DNA from: Chryseobacterium indicum
GTDB lineage: Bacteria; Bacteroidota; Bacteroidia; Flavobacteriales; Weeksellaceae
Length of the DNA: 64,000 nt
Assembly: GCF_021504595.1 (NCBI RefSeq)
Contig: NZ_JACSGT010000003.1
Span: 248,001 to 312,000 of the forward strand
Reading direction: 5' to 3'
The position numbers and the translations under genes were made by a program. Below, one piece after another: positions 27,169-37,882 of this stretch (position 1 is the stretch's first letter; each line of letters starts with the position of its first letter). Under the pieces are notes generated by a model. It was not told where the DNA came from and did not search any database. It saw only the letters and a list, made by a program, of their open reading frames with translations.

Positions 27169-27411
27169 TTAACCACTTTTGGTCTTTAACTCTTTTGGAC
27201 TACTTGTCATTTCAAAAAAATAATCTGTAAGATTTCCTTCAACAGAAACTTTCTTGCCTATCAGGTTGTGTAATGTTTCATCGTAAAATGGGTTGCCCCC
27301 AAGCTTTTTCAGACGGTATTTATTTTCTCCAGTATCTATATAAATAGCACTATGCTCACTCTTAGATTCTTTACCAAACCTACCCTCCACAACTAAACCT
27401 TCCAATTTCAT
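27169..27411 (-). CDS. Small basic protein, last gene of the protease operon
   Basis: 80 residues, not matched to a named family. It reads as a small beta-barrel-like protein with motifs GRFGKESKSEH, LKKLGGNPF and LIGKKVSVEGN, which look conserved rather than random. No signal peptide. It starts 13 nt after the C25-like protease gene and so belongs to the operon; a role in inhibiting, delivering to or sensing for the proteases is conceivable but unsupported. Confidence 0.6.
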   Translation of the reverse strand: MKLEGLVVEGRFGKESKSEHSAIYIDTGENKYRLKKLGGNPFYDETLHNLIGKKVSVEGNLTDYFFEMTSSPKELKTKSG

Positions 27412-27424
27412 ATTTATATAAAAT

Positions 27425-28930
27425 TTATTTTCTGTGATATAATTTCCATCCTAACATTTTATCTCCATTCTCTTTTAGAACTAATACATTAAAGATACTA
27501 AAACTATTTGTTTTTTGTGGCTTTTGAATAAATACCCTATATATTATACTCTCAGTTCCACTAAATCCTTTAGCGAATGCATTAACTTTTTTATTTTTTG
27601 GCTCCACTTCATACACAATTTCTTTTTCTTCACCTGTAAATCCAGTTTGATCAAATATTTTCTTCAACTCATCATCAAGAGTTTTTTTATCTTTCAGTTT
27701 TGGTTGTACTATTTTTATTTCCTTTGAAGGAGCAAGAGTATCTGCAAGGTTCAGACCTTTATTAAATAAATTTAAACGTCTGTTCTCAACGGTACTTACC
27801 GAATCTAATTTTGCATCAACGGCAACCTGAATAGAAGGATCACCAAGTAAATAAAATTGTGCAAGAGTTTTTAATTCATAAGGGTCTAAATGAGGACCCG
27901 TGACAGAAAGAAATTTTTGTCTTGCCTCCAACAATGCTCTGCCCGTTGAAGCTCCGTTAATTACATTTTTCATAAAATATTGTGTTATCAAATCTGCCAG
28001 ACTATTACCCGAAGATGGACCATATGCAATAGTACTGCTCCCCATAAATGCAATGGCTTCATTTTTAAAATAGGCACTTGCAATGCTTATATTATGAGTT
28101 CCTTCATTACTGGGATCAAATACTTCTGCCCCAAAACAACATTCAGCCGCGACAACAGTCCCCTTTGAAATTTTCCCAACAAGGTCTGCCGAATATTGGG
28201 CTGTAGGGTAATTATTACCATTTTGTCCATAAAATTTGGAATCAATTGATGATCCGTGACAGTTGTAAAAATGCGTAAGTGGTTTTAGGTCGGTAGCTGA
28301 ATGGGGAGAATTTTGAGAAGGTGAGTTTTTAAGACTTGAACTGTTCCCAAAAATATTATTCAGACTCATTTGAGTAGATTTTTTCCATACTTCTGCTGTT
28401 ACAGAAAAATAGTCCATCAATTTTTCAGGTTTCACTTTTTTGTAACTGATAATTGCTTCAAAAATAATTTTCAGATAGCTTAAATCTGCAACTCCTGGAA
28501 TATCGGGTATTCTTCCGACTACTCTTGTAGGACCAATAAAGGAAGAAATATCTTTATTATATGCAGAATCGCAGGCATAAGGAAGGTCTGAAGGAATAAT
28601 TTTACCATCATCATCATTACATGGATTATCTATTTCCTGAAAGGGAAAAATATCCTGTGAACCAAATAAAACAATATATGCAGGCTTTAGTTTTTTGAAA
28701 ACATCATCTACAGATTGTTTTGCAGATTGTCGTGTTACAGATGTTACTGCGGTAATTCCTGCATTGGATGCCGAAATGGGATCATCAATATAAATTATAT
28801 ACGTTGTAATGCCTCGATTGCTATCAGATTTCACAAGTTCGCCAAGCATAGCTTCTACATCTCGAAATTGTGTATCATATTTAGATTGCAAGTTTTGTTT
28901 ACTAGTGATTATTGCTTTAATGGTTTTCAT
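27425..28930 (-). CDS. Cytoplasmic C25-like (gingipain/caspase-fold) cysteine protease
   Basis: 501 residues. No signal peptide. The core has the caspase-like alternation of beta-strands, with His225 in FYNCHGSS and Cys264/Cys265 in AAECCFGAEVFDP about 40 residues later, as in the gingipain (C25) catalytic dyad; GDPSIQ follows near residue 370. The C-terminal 120 residues form a separate lysine-rich domain. Secreted gingipain relatives have signal peptides and T9SS domains; this one has neither, so it probably acts inside the cell. Adjacent to a subtilisin-like protease gene (32 nt), which could process it or be processed by it. Confidence 0.8.
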   Translation of the reverse strand: MKTIKAIITSKQNLQSKYDTQFRDVEAMLGELVKSDSNRGITTYIIYIDDPISASNAGITAVTSVTRQSAKQSVDDVFKKLKPAYIVLFGSQDIFPFQEIDNPCNDDDGKIIPSDLPYACDSAYNKDISSFIGPTRVVGRIPDIPGVADLSYLKIIFEAIISYKKVKPEKLMDYFSVTAEVWKKSTQMSLNNIFGNSSSLKNSPSQNSPHSATDLKPLTHFYNCHGSSIDSKFYGQNGNNYPTAQYSADLVGKISKGTVVAAECCFGAEVFDPSNEGTHNISIASAYFKNEAIAFMGSSTIAYGPSSGNSLADLITQYFMKNVINGASTGRALLEARQKFLSVTGPHLDPYELKTLAQFYLLGDPSIQVAVDAKLDSVSTVENRRLNLFNKGLNLADTLAPSKEIKIVQPKLKDKKTLDDELKKIFDQTGFTGEEKEIVYEVEPKNKKVNAFAKGFSGTESIIYRVFIQKPQKTNSFSIFNVLVLKENGDKMLGWKLYHRK

Positions 28931-28962
28931 TGTATGTTTTTTTGATTTATAAAATTTTTCAT

Positions 28963-30645
28963 TTAAATATTTGAAGTTTCTTCTAGATATTTTTTTAAAG
29001 TAACTGAAGTTGAAGGATTACCGATAACAGCATCTCTGAATAATTTCCATTTCTTTTGGCTTATTTTATCATAGTCTCTTGTATCATCATCAATTAGTGA
29101 ACTCAATTCCGGACTGCTATATACAAGTTGTGATAATTCAGTATTAAACATATCTAAACGTGCATTTTGTTGTGAATTAGGCTTTGCCTTGAAAATAGTA
29201 TTAAGAATTGGAAACCATGGCACTTCATCTTCATTTGTTTTTCTGAGTGAAGAAGCAGATGGAACAGGGATTTTTAAGGCATCATTTGCTTTTATAATTC
29301 CGTTACCAAAGTACTCTGTAAAGTCAGCGTCATATTCATTGTTTACTTTTTTTAATGCTGACTTATATAAAGCGTTCCTAATTGCTTCTACTCTTTGCCA
29401 TTTTTGAGGTAATTGATTTAATTCCTGATGGTATTTGCGATAATAAATTGCTGCTGCCGCTGCAATTTGCGGTGTTGCTGATGATGTTCCTGCACCAGAA
29501 AATTCTATAGACCCCGATTCAACGCTCGCCCAAGGACTATTTGGCGTAAATGCTGAAAGAGCTTTTGACATATGCCTTTTGGGACCAAAGCATCCTTGCA
29601 TTTCATCTATTTTATTAGTTAAATAAGGTTTATTTTCAAATGTCACTCCACAAGCAGCTATTACTCTGCCAAATCGCGCAGGATATACCACATGCCTTGT
29701 CGGGAGTCCTGCAAAATTATTTCCTGCAGCCGTTACCAATGTTATTCCTGCTTCATAAGCGGCATTTACTGCATCAGCCCAAATTCTGGAGGGCGCTCCT
29801 CCCATACTCATGCTTACAACATGTACTTGTGTTCCGCTTAGCGAGAGCTGAGTCAAATAATCAAGAGCGTCGGCAAATGCATGAGTCTTGAATAAAACTA
29901 CACTTTCTGCAATTCTACAGCTTATTACTTCTGCAAAATATGCTGCTCCCAAATAATCATTAAATATACCATTGTCTGTTGAAATATTGATTTTTGTTCC
30001 TGCAAGAATGCCAAGTGTTCCTGTTCCGTGTCCTGGTTGTTTCATAAAGCCCTTTGTAAATGGGTCGTGTGCATCACTTGGATTTTCTCCATCAATAAAG
30101 TTACGCTGTAATGGATTTTTTCTTACGGACTCAGGAATTGCAAAATGAGTTTTGCTATAACCAGTGTCTATATGTCCGACTCTGATATTGAAATCAATAT
30201 TAGAAACACTATCTCTTGCTGATTTAAGTTGAGAAAAGTTGTCATCCAAATGCCAAATAATATTTTGATGGGGATACCAGTCAGGATCATAATTGTTATT
30301 TAACTTTCCGCTTCCAAAAGACTTTGATGAAAGTTTTTCTGCAGGAACATTAATTTTTCTTTCAACAACAAACTCATGCGTGAAGTTTGGCTCGATATAG
30401 CTTGCGTCTTTTTCCAAAGAATTGAGGGAAATATGAGCCATATCCCATGGATTTATTTCAGTATCTTTTGCATTTGTCTTTAAAACAATATTGGAGTTTT
30501 GTGACGCTAAGTTTTCAGAAGCGAATTCTGCTTCAATTCCGCCTTCTTTTAATTTTTTTGTTAAATCCTTTTGAGCTGACTTGCTTTGCAGAATTGCTGT
30601 TGGTCTTTTTACAATTAATTCTATGGGTTGATTATACTTTTTCAT
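28963..30645 (-). CDS. Cytoplasmic subtilisin-like (S8) serine protease
   Basis: 560 residues. The S8 catalytic triad is complete: Asp160 (GHIDTG), His206 (GHGTGTLGILAG) and Ser388 (GAGTSSATPQ), with the oxyanion Asn309 in TAAGNN. The N-terminal 150 residues may be a propeptide or a sensor. There is no signal peptide, transmembrane helix or T9SS domain, unlike secreted flavobacterial subtilases. It ends 32 nt before the C25-like gene and follows the lectin-fold gene by 14 nt, so the two proteases are co-expressed. A proteolytic cascade is the natural hypothesis. Confidence 0.88.
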   Translation of the reverse strand: MKKYNQPIELIVKRPTAILQSKSAQKDLTKKLKEGGIEAEFASENLASQNSNIVLKTNAKDTEINPWDMAHISLNSLEKDASYIEPNFTHEFVVERKINVPAEKLSSKSFGSGKLNNNYDPDWYPHQNIIWHLDDNFSQLKSARDSVSNIDFNIRVGHIDTGYSKTHFAIPESVRKNPLQRNFIDGENPSDAHDPFTKGFMKQPGHGTGTLGILAGTKINISTDNGIFNDYLGAAYFAEVISCRIAESVVLFKTHAFADALDYLTQLSLSGTQVHVVSMSMGGAPSRIWADAVNAAYEAGITLVTAAGNNFAGLPTRHVVYPARFGRVIAACGVTFENKPYLTNKIDEMQGCFGPKRHMSKALSAFTPNSPWASVESGSIEFSGAGTSSATPQIAAAAAIYYRKYHQELNQLPQKWQRVEAIRNALYKSALKKVNNEYDADFTEYFGNGIIKANDALKIPVPSASSLRKTNEDEVPWFPILNTIFKAKPNSQQNARLDMFNTELSQLVYSSPELSSLIDDDTRDYDKISQKKWKLFRDAVIGNPSTSVTLKKYLEETSNI

Positions 30646-30659
30646 AACTTATGATTAGA

Positions 30660-31040
30660 TTAATGTATTCGCATGATTGATAGTGAAATTTTTCCGAAGT
30701 TATTCCAATAAAACCCTTTTACATCATTTGCATAACAGAACAATCTGCCACTATGTTGAAATAAAATCTTGTTGTTTTTACCTATTAGAAAATCCTCTCT
30801 TTTATTTAAACTTCCTAAAAGCGCAAACCATTTATTCTTTCTTGAACGTTTGAAACAGTTGTATAAACTCATATACCAATTTGTATATCCGTCAGCATCT
30901 GTTTCCATCAAAAGATCTTTCCAATTTCCTTCCGCAGTGAATGTATACACTTCCCCTTCTTGGATTTCTACATCTATTTCATTCCAGTATTTTTCAGACT
31001 GAATGATAAATGATTTTGGTTGATTGATTTCTAATTTCAT
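30660..31040 (-). CDS. LecA/PA-IL-like lectin-fold protein
   Basis: 126 residues. It has the layout of the LecA (PA-IL) galactose-binding family: a first strand with EGEVYTFTAEGNWKD, FALLGSLNKREDFLIGK, SGRLFCYANDVKGFYWNN and a final strand ISLSIMRI. In the classical family a calcium site and ND motif bind sugar; here ND is present in YANDV. There is no signal peptide. It may be a sensor or binding module working with the proteases. Operon position is between the membrane protein (13 nt) and the subtilase (14 nt). Confidence 0.6.
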   Translation of the reverse strand: MKLEINQPKSFIIQSEKYWNEIDVEIQEGEVYTFTAEGNWKDLLMETDADGYTNWYMSLYNCFKRSRKNKWFALLGSLNKREDFLIGKNNKILFQHSGRLFCYANDVKGFYWNNFGKISLSIMRIH

Positions 31041-31053
31041 ATTACTAATCTTA

Positions 31054-31614
31054 TTAAAATATATACATCATACCTTTGTTATCTCCTTTCATTGGCTCTG
31101 CTCCTACCTTTTCACCTGATGAATCAAACTCTAATTGTGTGATTTTAAAAATTTTTCCGTTTTCAGAAAGTTCTCCCTTTTTATTAATTATATCGAATAA
31201 AACACCTGTATGGATTTTTAATGACTTTTTTGGAATTGTTCCGTCTTCGTGGAATTCATTTATACTAGGCATTTTAGTGGTAAGCTTAGAAATGATTGCT
31301 TTATTGGGAGGAATAACAATAGGACCTATACTTTCATTACTCAAAGATCCTCCTCCATTATTTAAATTATCAGAAAAAATAAACCGCCCTGAATAAACTG
31401 TTTCATATGATCTACCTGAATTCACAATCAGAATTGTACAGCTCAACGAGTCTTTAGCTGGTTCTATACTAACAACTGATACTTTCAAATCATGCTGATG
31501 TAAAAAATTATTCTCTATAAAAGCATAAGCTGACATTAAGAAAGCAATTATTGAAATGCATAAAGTGAGAATATCCTTTGTTTTTAGATTATTATTTTGT
31601 GATTCTAATGCCAT
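31054..31614 (-). CDS. Membrane-anchored protein, first gene of the protease operon
   Basis: 186 residues. A single hydrophobic helix (about residues 15-35, ILTLCISIIAFLMSAYAF) is followed by a beta-rich domain of about 140 residues that contains SCTILIVNSGRS and IVIPPNKAII. Family not recognised. It might tether the system to the inner membrane or be a target or effector there. First in the operon; the promoter should lie at 31615 onwards. Confidence 0.65.
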   Translation of the reverse strand: MALESQNNNLKTKDILTLCISIIAFLMSAYAFIENNFLHQHDLKVSVVSIEPAKDSLSCTILIVNSGRSYETVYSGRFIFSDNLNNGGGSLSNESIGPIVIPPNKAIISKLTTKMPSINEFHEDGTIPKKSLKIHTGVLFDIINKKGELSENGKIFKITQLEFDSSGEKVGAEPMKGDNKGMMYIF

Positions 31615-31744
31615 TACATTAAATTTTTATTTTTTTCGGTTATAATAAAAAAATCTAATTATTGCAACTAAAGATAGTAATGATGCCGGCTTAATTTTTT
31701 CTATTATTATTTTGATTATTTGGTTTACACTTTTTTTCTATGGA

Positions 31745-32690
31745 ATAAAATTATTATATAATTTCTCGACAATCAATAACCCTTTTGTGTTATATATACT
31801 CAAGTTGTTTAAACATTTAATTTTTTTGATTAGTCTTAAAGAGAACGCCAAAAAGTACAGATTTTTCCATGTAATATCTACTGTTTCAAATCTTATAAGC
31901 AAAGCCCTGAAGCCGGCTAGCCAAGCATTTGCCTATTCTATTTTAAATCTACTTTCGTACAATTTTCATCAAAATAATGATCATTATCTACTGTTTTTCC
32001 ATTGCGGGGATTGATTTTGATATTGCCTATTATTTTTTATATTTCTAATTTTTGCCTTAAATTTTCACTGTCAAATCCCGAATCTGCATTCAAAAAAAGA
32101 CCTTTATGAGAGATTTCCGCTTCGGACAAAATTTCAATGATCTCGCCCTATAGTGTCTTTTATTTCATATAAATCGTGATGATTGCAATTTCTGGGATCT
32201 CCAATCGAAAGCATTTGACCGCGATTGTCACAAAGAAAAATCATATTGCTGGTTTTCGCATACTTTCTGATTTGATACCCTGTTGATTCTCCGCCTATTC
32301 TGCAATGAGTTTGGCTTCCTTCTGTCGAGCTAAACACACGACATATCCAATAACCTTTTGTTACACTTCAAATGCTGAACCCAAATATTCCTGAAACTGC
32401 CGTCCTTGCTCCGTTTATTAAAAAAATAATACCACATTTTGAGAACTTATTTTTTCTTCCCTGAAATTTCTCTCCACTGACAGCCGATTTTCAGCCGTTT
32501 TGTAATGGTTTGAATTATTTTTACCAGATCAAACTTAGTAGAAAATCCTCTTTTCCCTTTGCTTAAATGGGGTAAAATCCATTTCTTTATTTTATCATTT
32601 CCTAATGATTTCCAGATTATTAATCTTTTTAATTGCAATCCAAAATTGCTGATTTTCTCGGAACTTTTTTCTCTAAATAAGTTTAAACAA
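31745..32690 (-). pseudogene. Decayed IS5-type transposase gene
   Basis: On the minus strand, pieces of an IS5-like transposase can be read in several frames: KKWILPHLSKGKRGFS at the N-terminus (32447-32638), a middle part with GSQTHCRIGGESTGYQ and NCNHHDLYEI (32134-32337), GLFLNADSGFDSENLRQ (about 32040-32100), and near 31900 the end RFKIE-stop-ANAWLAGFRALLIRFE. At least one in-frame stop (at the R codon after KIE) and frameshifts interrupt it. It marks an old insertion directly upstream of the protease operon. Confidence 0.75.
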
Positions 32691-32706
32691 TTTCTTAGAG
32701 ATGTTT

Positions 32707-33112
32707 TTACTGTATTGGATTAGTTAACGTATTTCTGTCATAGTCAACATCTCCAAACCAATCATAACGTTTTGATGTTTTATCCGAAAAATTTAATGTA
32801 ATACTCCAGTTAAAATGCCATTCATCATGTCCGTTTGGTAATTCAATAAGAACGACTTGCCCACCACCTATTAATTGGTCTTTACGAATTGAACTCATCA
32901 TTTAAATCCCAATGTCCATTGGGTACTCTGTATGTTCCATTTCTTCCGTCAGCATACTGATAATTCACAATTAAATATACTTCATCCTCTCCACATTCTG
33001 TTGTCTTATTACACCATATTCTATCCATGGTGAAAATTGCTGGTTGCTGAGCTGAAACTTTATGTGTCATTACCATTATTATGGTTATGACAACTGTAAA
33101 TAGTGTTTTCAT
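32707..33112 (-). pseudogene. Frameshifted small secreted protein
   Basis: Two overlapping frames. The first (32882-33112) has a signal peptide ending KVSAQ and ends in WDLNDEFNS; the second (32707-32901) begins SSIRKDQLIGGGQVV and continues a beta-rich segment to the end. Read together they make one natural protein, with the frame break near DEFNS/IRKDQ. The gene may be inactive, or the second frame is translated separately. No family recognised. Confidence 0.5.
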
Positions 33113-33146
33113 GATAGTGAATTTTATAGTGAAATGATTCTGTTAT

Positions 33147-34001
33147 TTAATTACCATTTTTAGATGACTCTTTAGGTTTAAAAAAATCATAATTTAAGCT
33201 AAAGCTTAACCATGGTTTATTATTATAAATGAATCCACTTCCTAAATTTCCAGTTCCTTTATCAAAACCTATTATGACGCCTGGTGAAATATTTCCAAAT
33301 CTCAAGGAAATACCTCCTCCATAAGTAAACCCACTACTGTTTTCCTCAATAGATAAATCCATAATCTTGGTATTGTTTGTCGAGTTATATTTTAATGTTG
33401 TAATTCCTGTAAAGAAAAATGGAGCAAAAAAATAGGGTCTGGTTTTACTAAGTCTAAATTTCCATCCAAGAAAAGGAGCAACATTAAAATCACCATCTAT
33501 CAGACTTTCATTAGAACCTCCGAAACGATATTTAAATGGTGCAGTTAATAAGCCGGAAAAAAAGTCATTTGAAAATTTTGAGTAATTTCTCTCAACATTA
33601 TTTTCATTTAAATCTTCATGTCCATTTTTATCTTCAATAAAAATATTTTCTTTTTCCGTCCAAAATTCTTTATCATAATCTAAATTATTTATACGGGATC
33701 CATTTGTATTTTCTTTTTCAGATTGATTTCTATATCCAGGTACGGCAATTAATATATAGGTCTTTTTATTGAATTTGATTTCTTTATTCTGTTTTGGAAC
33801 TTCAAAATATACGGAAGGGTCTAATCTTCTATAATTAGTTGTGTCTATCTTGAAATTATTATTCTTATATATATGAAAATAATTTTTCTCACCTTTTTTC
33901 ACTCTGAGCCCATTAGGAGTATTGGAATGTTCTAATTCTTGAGCTTTAATATTGAATGCAATCATTGAGATTACAATAAAAAAATAAAATTTCGTTTTCA
34001 T
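33147..34001 (-). CDS. Predicted outer-membrane beta-barrel protein
   Basis: 284 residues with a signal peptide ending NIKAQ. The C-terminal half alternates hydrophobic and polar residues, with aromatic-ended strands (FNVAPFLGWKFRL, YFFAPFFFTGI) and a terminal LSFSLNYDFF, typical of a small barrel. The N-terminal half is Asn/Glu/Lys-rich. No named family. The start is fixed by the signal peptide. Confidence 0.6.
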   Translation of the reverse strand: MKTKFYFFIVISMIAFNIKAQELEHSNTPNGLRVKKGEKNYFHIYKNNNFKIDTTNYRRLDPSVYFEVPKQNKEIKFNKKTYILIAVPGYRNQSEKENTNGSRINNLDYDKEFWTEKENIFIEDKNGHEDLNENNVERNYSKFSNDFFSGLLTAPFKYRFGGSNESLIDGDFNVAPFLGWKFRLSKTRPYFFAPFFFTGITTLKYNSTNNTKIMDLSIEENSSGFTYGGGISLRFGNISPGVIIGFDKGTGNLGSGFIYNNKPWLSFSLNYDFFKPKESSKNGN

Positions 34002-34302
34002 AACTGTAAATTTTTAGAAATATGTCTACTCTATACCGTTTTCGACTGCCCGGATAAATTATTATTCCAAAATTATCGCGGTAACAAGCTATCAATCAAT
34101 ACGAAAAACGCTATATTTATATTAGGATTTTTCCTAATAAGATCAACAACAAGGGATTGCCCAATTTTTTTAGAGACGTAGTATTAATCGAAGTTTAATG
34201 GAGTAGGAAAAAACAGAAGATAGAAATTAGAGTTTTTCCTATTGCGAGAAAAACAAAATCCAAAGAAATTTGTTTCAACATTAACAATTAAAATATCTAA
34301 TT
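34002..34302. other. Intergenic region before the IS element
   Basis: About 300 bases with no convincing gene. Before the IS arrived it was the promoter region of the lipoprotein gene at 35772 (plus) and of the barrel gene (minus). Confidence 0.5.
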
Positions 34303-35767
<1,465 letters not shown>

Positions 35768-35771
35768 AATT

Positions 35772-36437
35772 ATGAAAAAATTATTTTTATTCTCTGTTTT
35801 GGTTTTTCTTTGGAATTGTGGAGCAAATTCAAAAGAAAATAGTAGCGTAGTTTCCAATGGTACTATTCAAGCATTACCAAAAAAATTAGAGAGTTCAAAT
35901 CCACCTGTTTTTTATATTGCAGGATTTGAAGACCTGGTTGGTGAGTATAATAAGAAGAATATGAATGGTGATGGTGTTATAGAAAGCGTTCATAAAATTA
36001 CAGAAGATGAATTTGACCGAAGTATTGCTGCATATCATCCGTATAATTTATATAATGTACAGTCAATCATTAACAGTCAACAATTTAAAGATACACTGGC
36101 TAAAGCTGGTGATAATGATTATATAAAGATAACTTTTCCAGAAGACTATGATGCAGATAATTTTACATATAGCATAGCAAGCAAGTTTGAATTTGGCAAT
36201 TGTAAATCACTATATAGTAAACAATTACTCACAAAAATTTTCGATTTACCTAATAAATTGGATGTAATAATTACAAAAGGTAAAGAACGTGTATTGGACA
36301 ATCCTCAATATAATATTAAGCGGGGTGATTATGTAGAGGCTTTATTTGCCATTAAATTAAACGAACGTGATGAGACTGGAGAAAATAAATATATTTATTA
36401 CAATCTTTCACATGATCCTACAAAACCATATAAATAA
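35772..36437 (+). CDS. Lipoprotein of unknown function
   Basis: 221 residues from the ATG at 35772 (MKKLFLFSVL); the in-frame upstream ATG lies in the IS. A lipobox ends at Cys17 (LWNC-GAN). The body shows no recognised family; it has an FYIAGFEDL segment and an acidic middle. The gene starts immediately after the IS target duplication, so its promoter must be in or beyond the IS. It is first in an operon with the membrane protein and two-component genes. Confidence 0.75.
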   Translation: MKKLFLFSVLVFLWNCGANSKENSSVVSNGTIQALPKKLESSNPPVFYIAGFEDLVGEYNKKNMNGDGVIESVHKITEDEFDRSIAAYHPYNLYNVQSIINSQQFKDTLAKAGDNDYIKITFPEDYDADNFTYSIASKFEFGNCKSLYSKQLLTKIFDLPNKLDVIITKGKERVLDNPQYNIKRGDYVEALFAIKLNERDETGENKYIYYNLSHDPTKPYK

Positions 36438-36439
36438 GA

Positions 36440-37114
36440 ATGGACTTAACACTCATTGGGTACATCTCAATACTAACATTAGCAGTAGCTATTATTTTTC
36501 TAAAATGGAAGAGTAATAGCATACTGCTTTTTATACTTTTTGTGAATGCATTTACAGAGATAGTTACCTCATTTAAAGGTGTCAGCGTATGGATTCCCAA
36601 TCTCTATGTATATGCACATCAGATGTTATGGTTTTATTTTTTATTCAAGTTTTTTAGCTATGAAAAAAAAATGAGTGCTATTTTCCTATTCTACACCTTA
36701 TTTTTCATCATAGATATTTCGTTAATAGAAAGGCACTCGAGTTTTAGTAGTTATTCTTTTATTGTGGGAACATTTATATATGTATTGTCTTTTATCTTAT
36801 TAAGTTCTTCATTTTTAGAACATGAAAAGTTTAGTCTTTTTCAATCAAATTCATATATCCTTGCATTTTCGCCTGTTTTATTTTTGTTGGGGATGAGTAT
36901 CATATTTGGGTTTAAAGAAAAATATCTTAATTCTATCATAATAACAGAAGGTATAACTCTGCATACTTTTGGTTTTGTAGGACCATATCTTAATTCTATT
37001 ACCATATTTAGAATAACCCTCTATACATTAATTAACAGTCCTTGTAATGTTATATATTATGGTTTGATCAACTTATATATTTACAAAGAAAACAAAAGCC
37101 ATGTCCACGCATAA
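36440..37114 (+). CDS. Polytopic membrane protein upstream of the kinase
   Basis: 224 residues with about six hydrophobic helices and no enzyme motif. It starts 2 nt after the lipoprotein and overlaps the kinase by 14 nt, so the four genes are one unit. The position suggests a signal-receiving partner for the kinase, which itself has only one transmembrane helix. Confidence 0.65.
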   Translation: MDLTLIGYISILTLAVAIIFLKWKSNSILLFILFVNAFTEIVTSFKGVSVWIPNLYVYAHQMLWFYFLFKFFSYEKKMSAIFLFYTLFFIIDISLIERHSSFSSYSFIVGTFIYVLSFILLSSSFLEHEKFSLFQSNSYILAFSPVLFLLGMSIIFGFKEKYLNSIIITEGITLHTFGFVGPYLNSITIFRITLYTLINSPCNVIYYGLINLYIYKENKSHVHA

Positions 37115-37874
37115 AATCGCATTAGGAATCATTATCATTATGCTACTAGTATGTTTACTGGTACTATTCTGCGTGATCCTGATACGGCTTCATATTCACA
37201 AAATAACCAATTACCAAAAAGACATTCATCAGAAAGATCTGGATTTTCAGAAAACCCTTACTCAAAGTATTATGGAAAGTCAGGAAGAGCTTCGCTCTCA
37301 GATTGCCGGAGATCTTCACGATGATATCGGCCAGCAGATTACTGTTCTCAATTTCCAGATCGAAAATATGAAACTGGATCATCCCGAACTCAACCCACTT
37401 TTAGAAAACCTTTCCTCTTCTTTGGGAAAGCTATCAGATTCTGTACGTTCCACAAGCCATCGTTTACATCCTTATCTTTCAGATAAAGAACCCATCGAAA
37501 AACGAATCAAACAGGATCTGGAATATCTTAAGCAAAATCATACCATCAATTTTTCCTATATCTATCCAAAGAATACCTCATCTGATTTCCCTGTGGAATA
37601 CTCCCATATACTGTTCAGGATGTATCAGGAAATCATCAACAATATCCTCAAACATTCTGAAGCAACTGAAGTTGTTATAAATCTCCAGTTCCGGCCTCGG
37701 TTTTTACTTGAAATTTCTGACAATGGGAAAGGATTTGCCATGAAGCAGGAAAAAGGTAAATTAGGATTGAATACTTTGAAAAAAAGAGCGGAAATTATTA
37801 CTTTTGAAGTAAAGATTGTAAGCGAATTGCAAAAAGGAACATCGGTACAGATCTTTGAAAAAAACTCAAATTAA
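37101..37874 (+). CDS. NarL-type (HisKA_3) sensor histidine kinase
   Basis: 257 residues. One transmembrane helix (about 8-30), a coiled linker, then a HisKA_3 dimerisation motif with His73 (AGDLHDDIGQQ), and a C-terminal ATPase domain with an N box (EIINNILKHS), DNGKGF and GLNTLKKRAE. It pairs with the response regulator 8 nt downstream. The short N-terminus lacks a sensor, which fits a partner such as the 36440 protein. Confidence 0.9.
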   Translation: MSTHKIALGIIIIMLLVCLLVLFCVILIRLHIHKITNYQKDIHQKDLDFQKTLTQSIMESQEELRSQIAGDLHDDIGQQITVLNFQIENMKLDHPELNPLLENLSSSLGKLSDSVRSTSHRLHPYLSDKEPIEKRIKQDLEYLKQNHTINFSYIYPKNTSSDFPVEYSHILFRMYQEIINNILKHSEATEVVINLQFRPRFLLEISDNGKGFAMKQEKGKLGLNTLKKRAEIITFEVKIVSELQKGTSVQIFEKNSN

Positions 37875-37882
37875 AAACTCAT

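Noticed and set aside
28963..31614. Type VI or gasdermin effector assignment of the protease operon
   Set aside because: No gasdermin-like or secretion-linked domain could be recognised; the similarity is one of organisation only.
31712..32014. 100-codon plus-strand frame
   Set aside because: It is antisense to the decayed IS5-type transposase, whose minus-strand reading gives recognisable transposase motifs.
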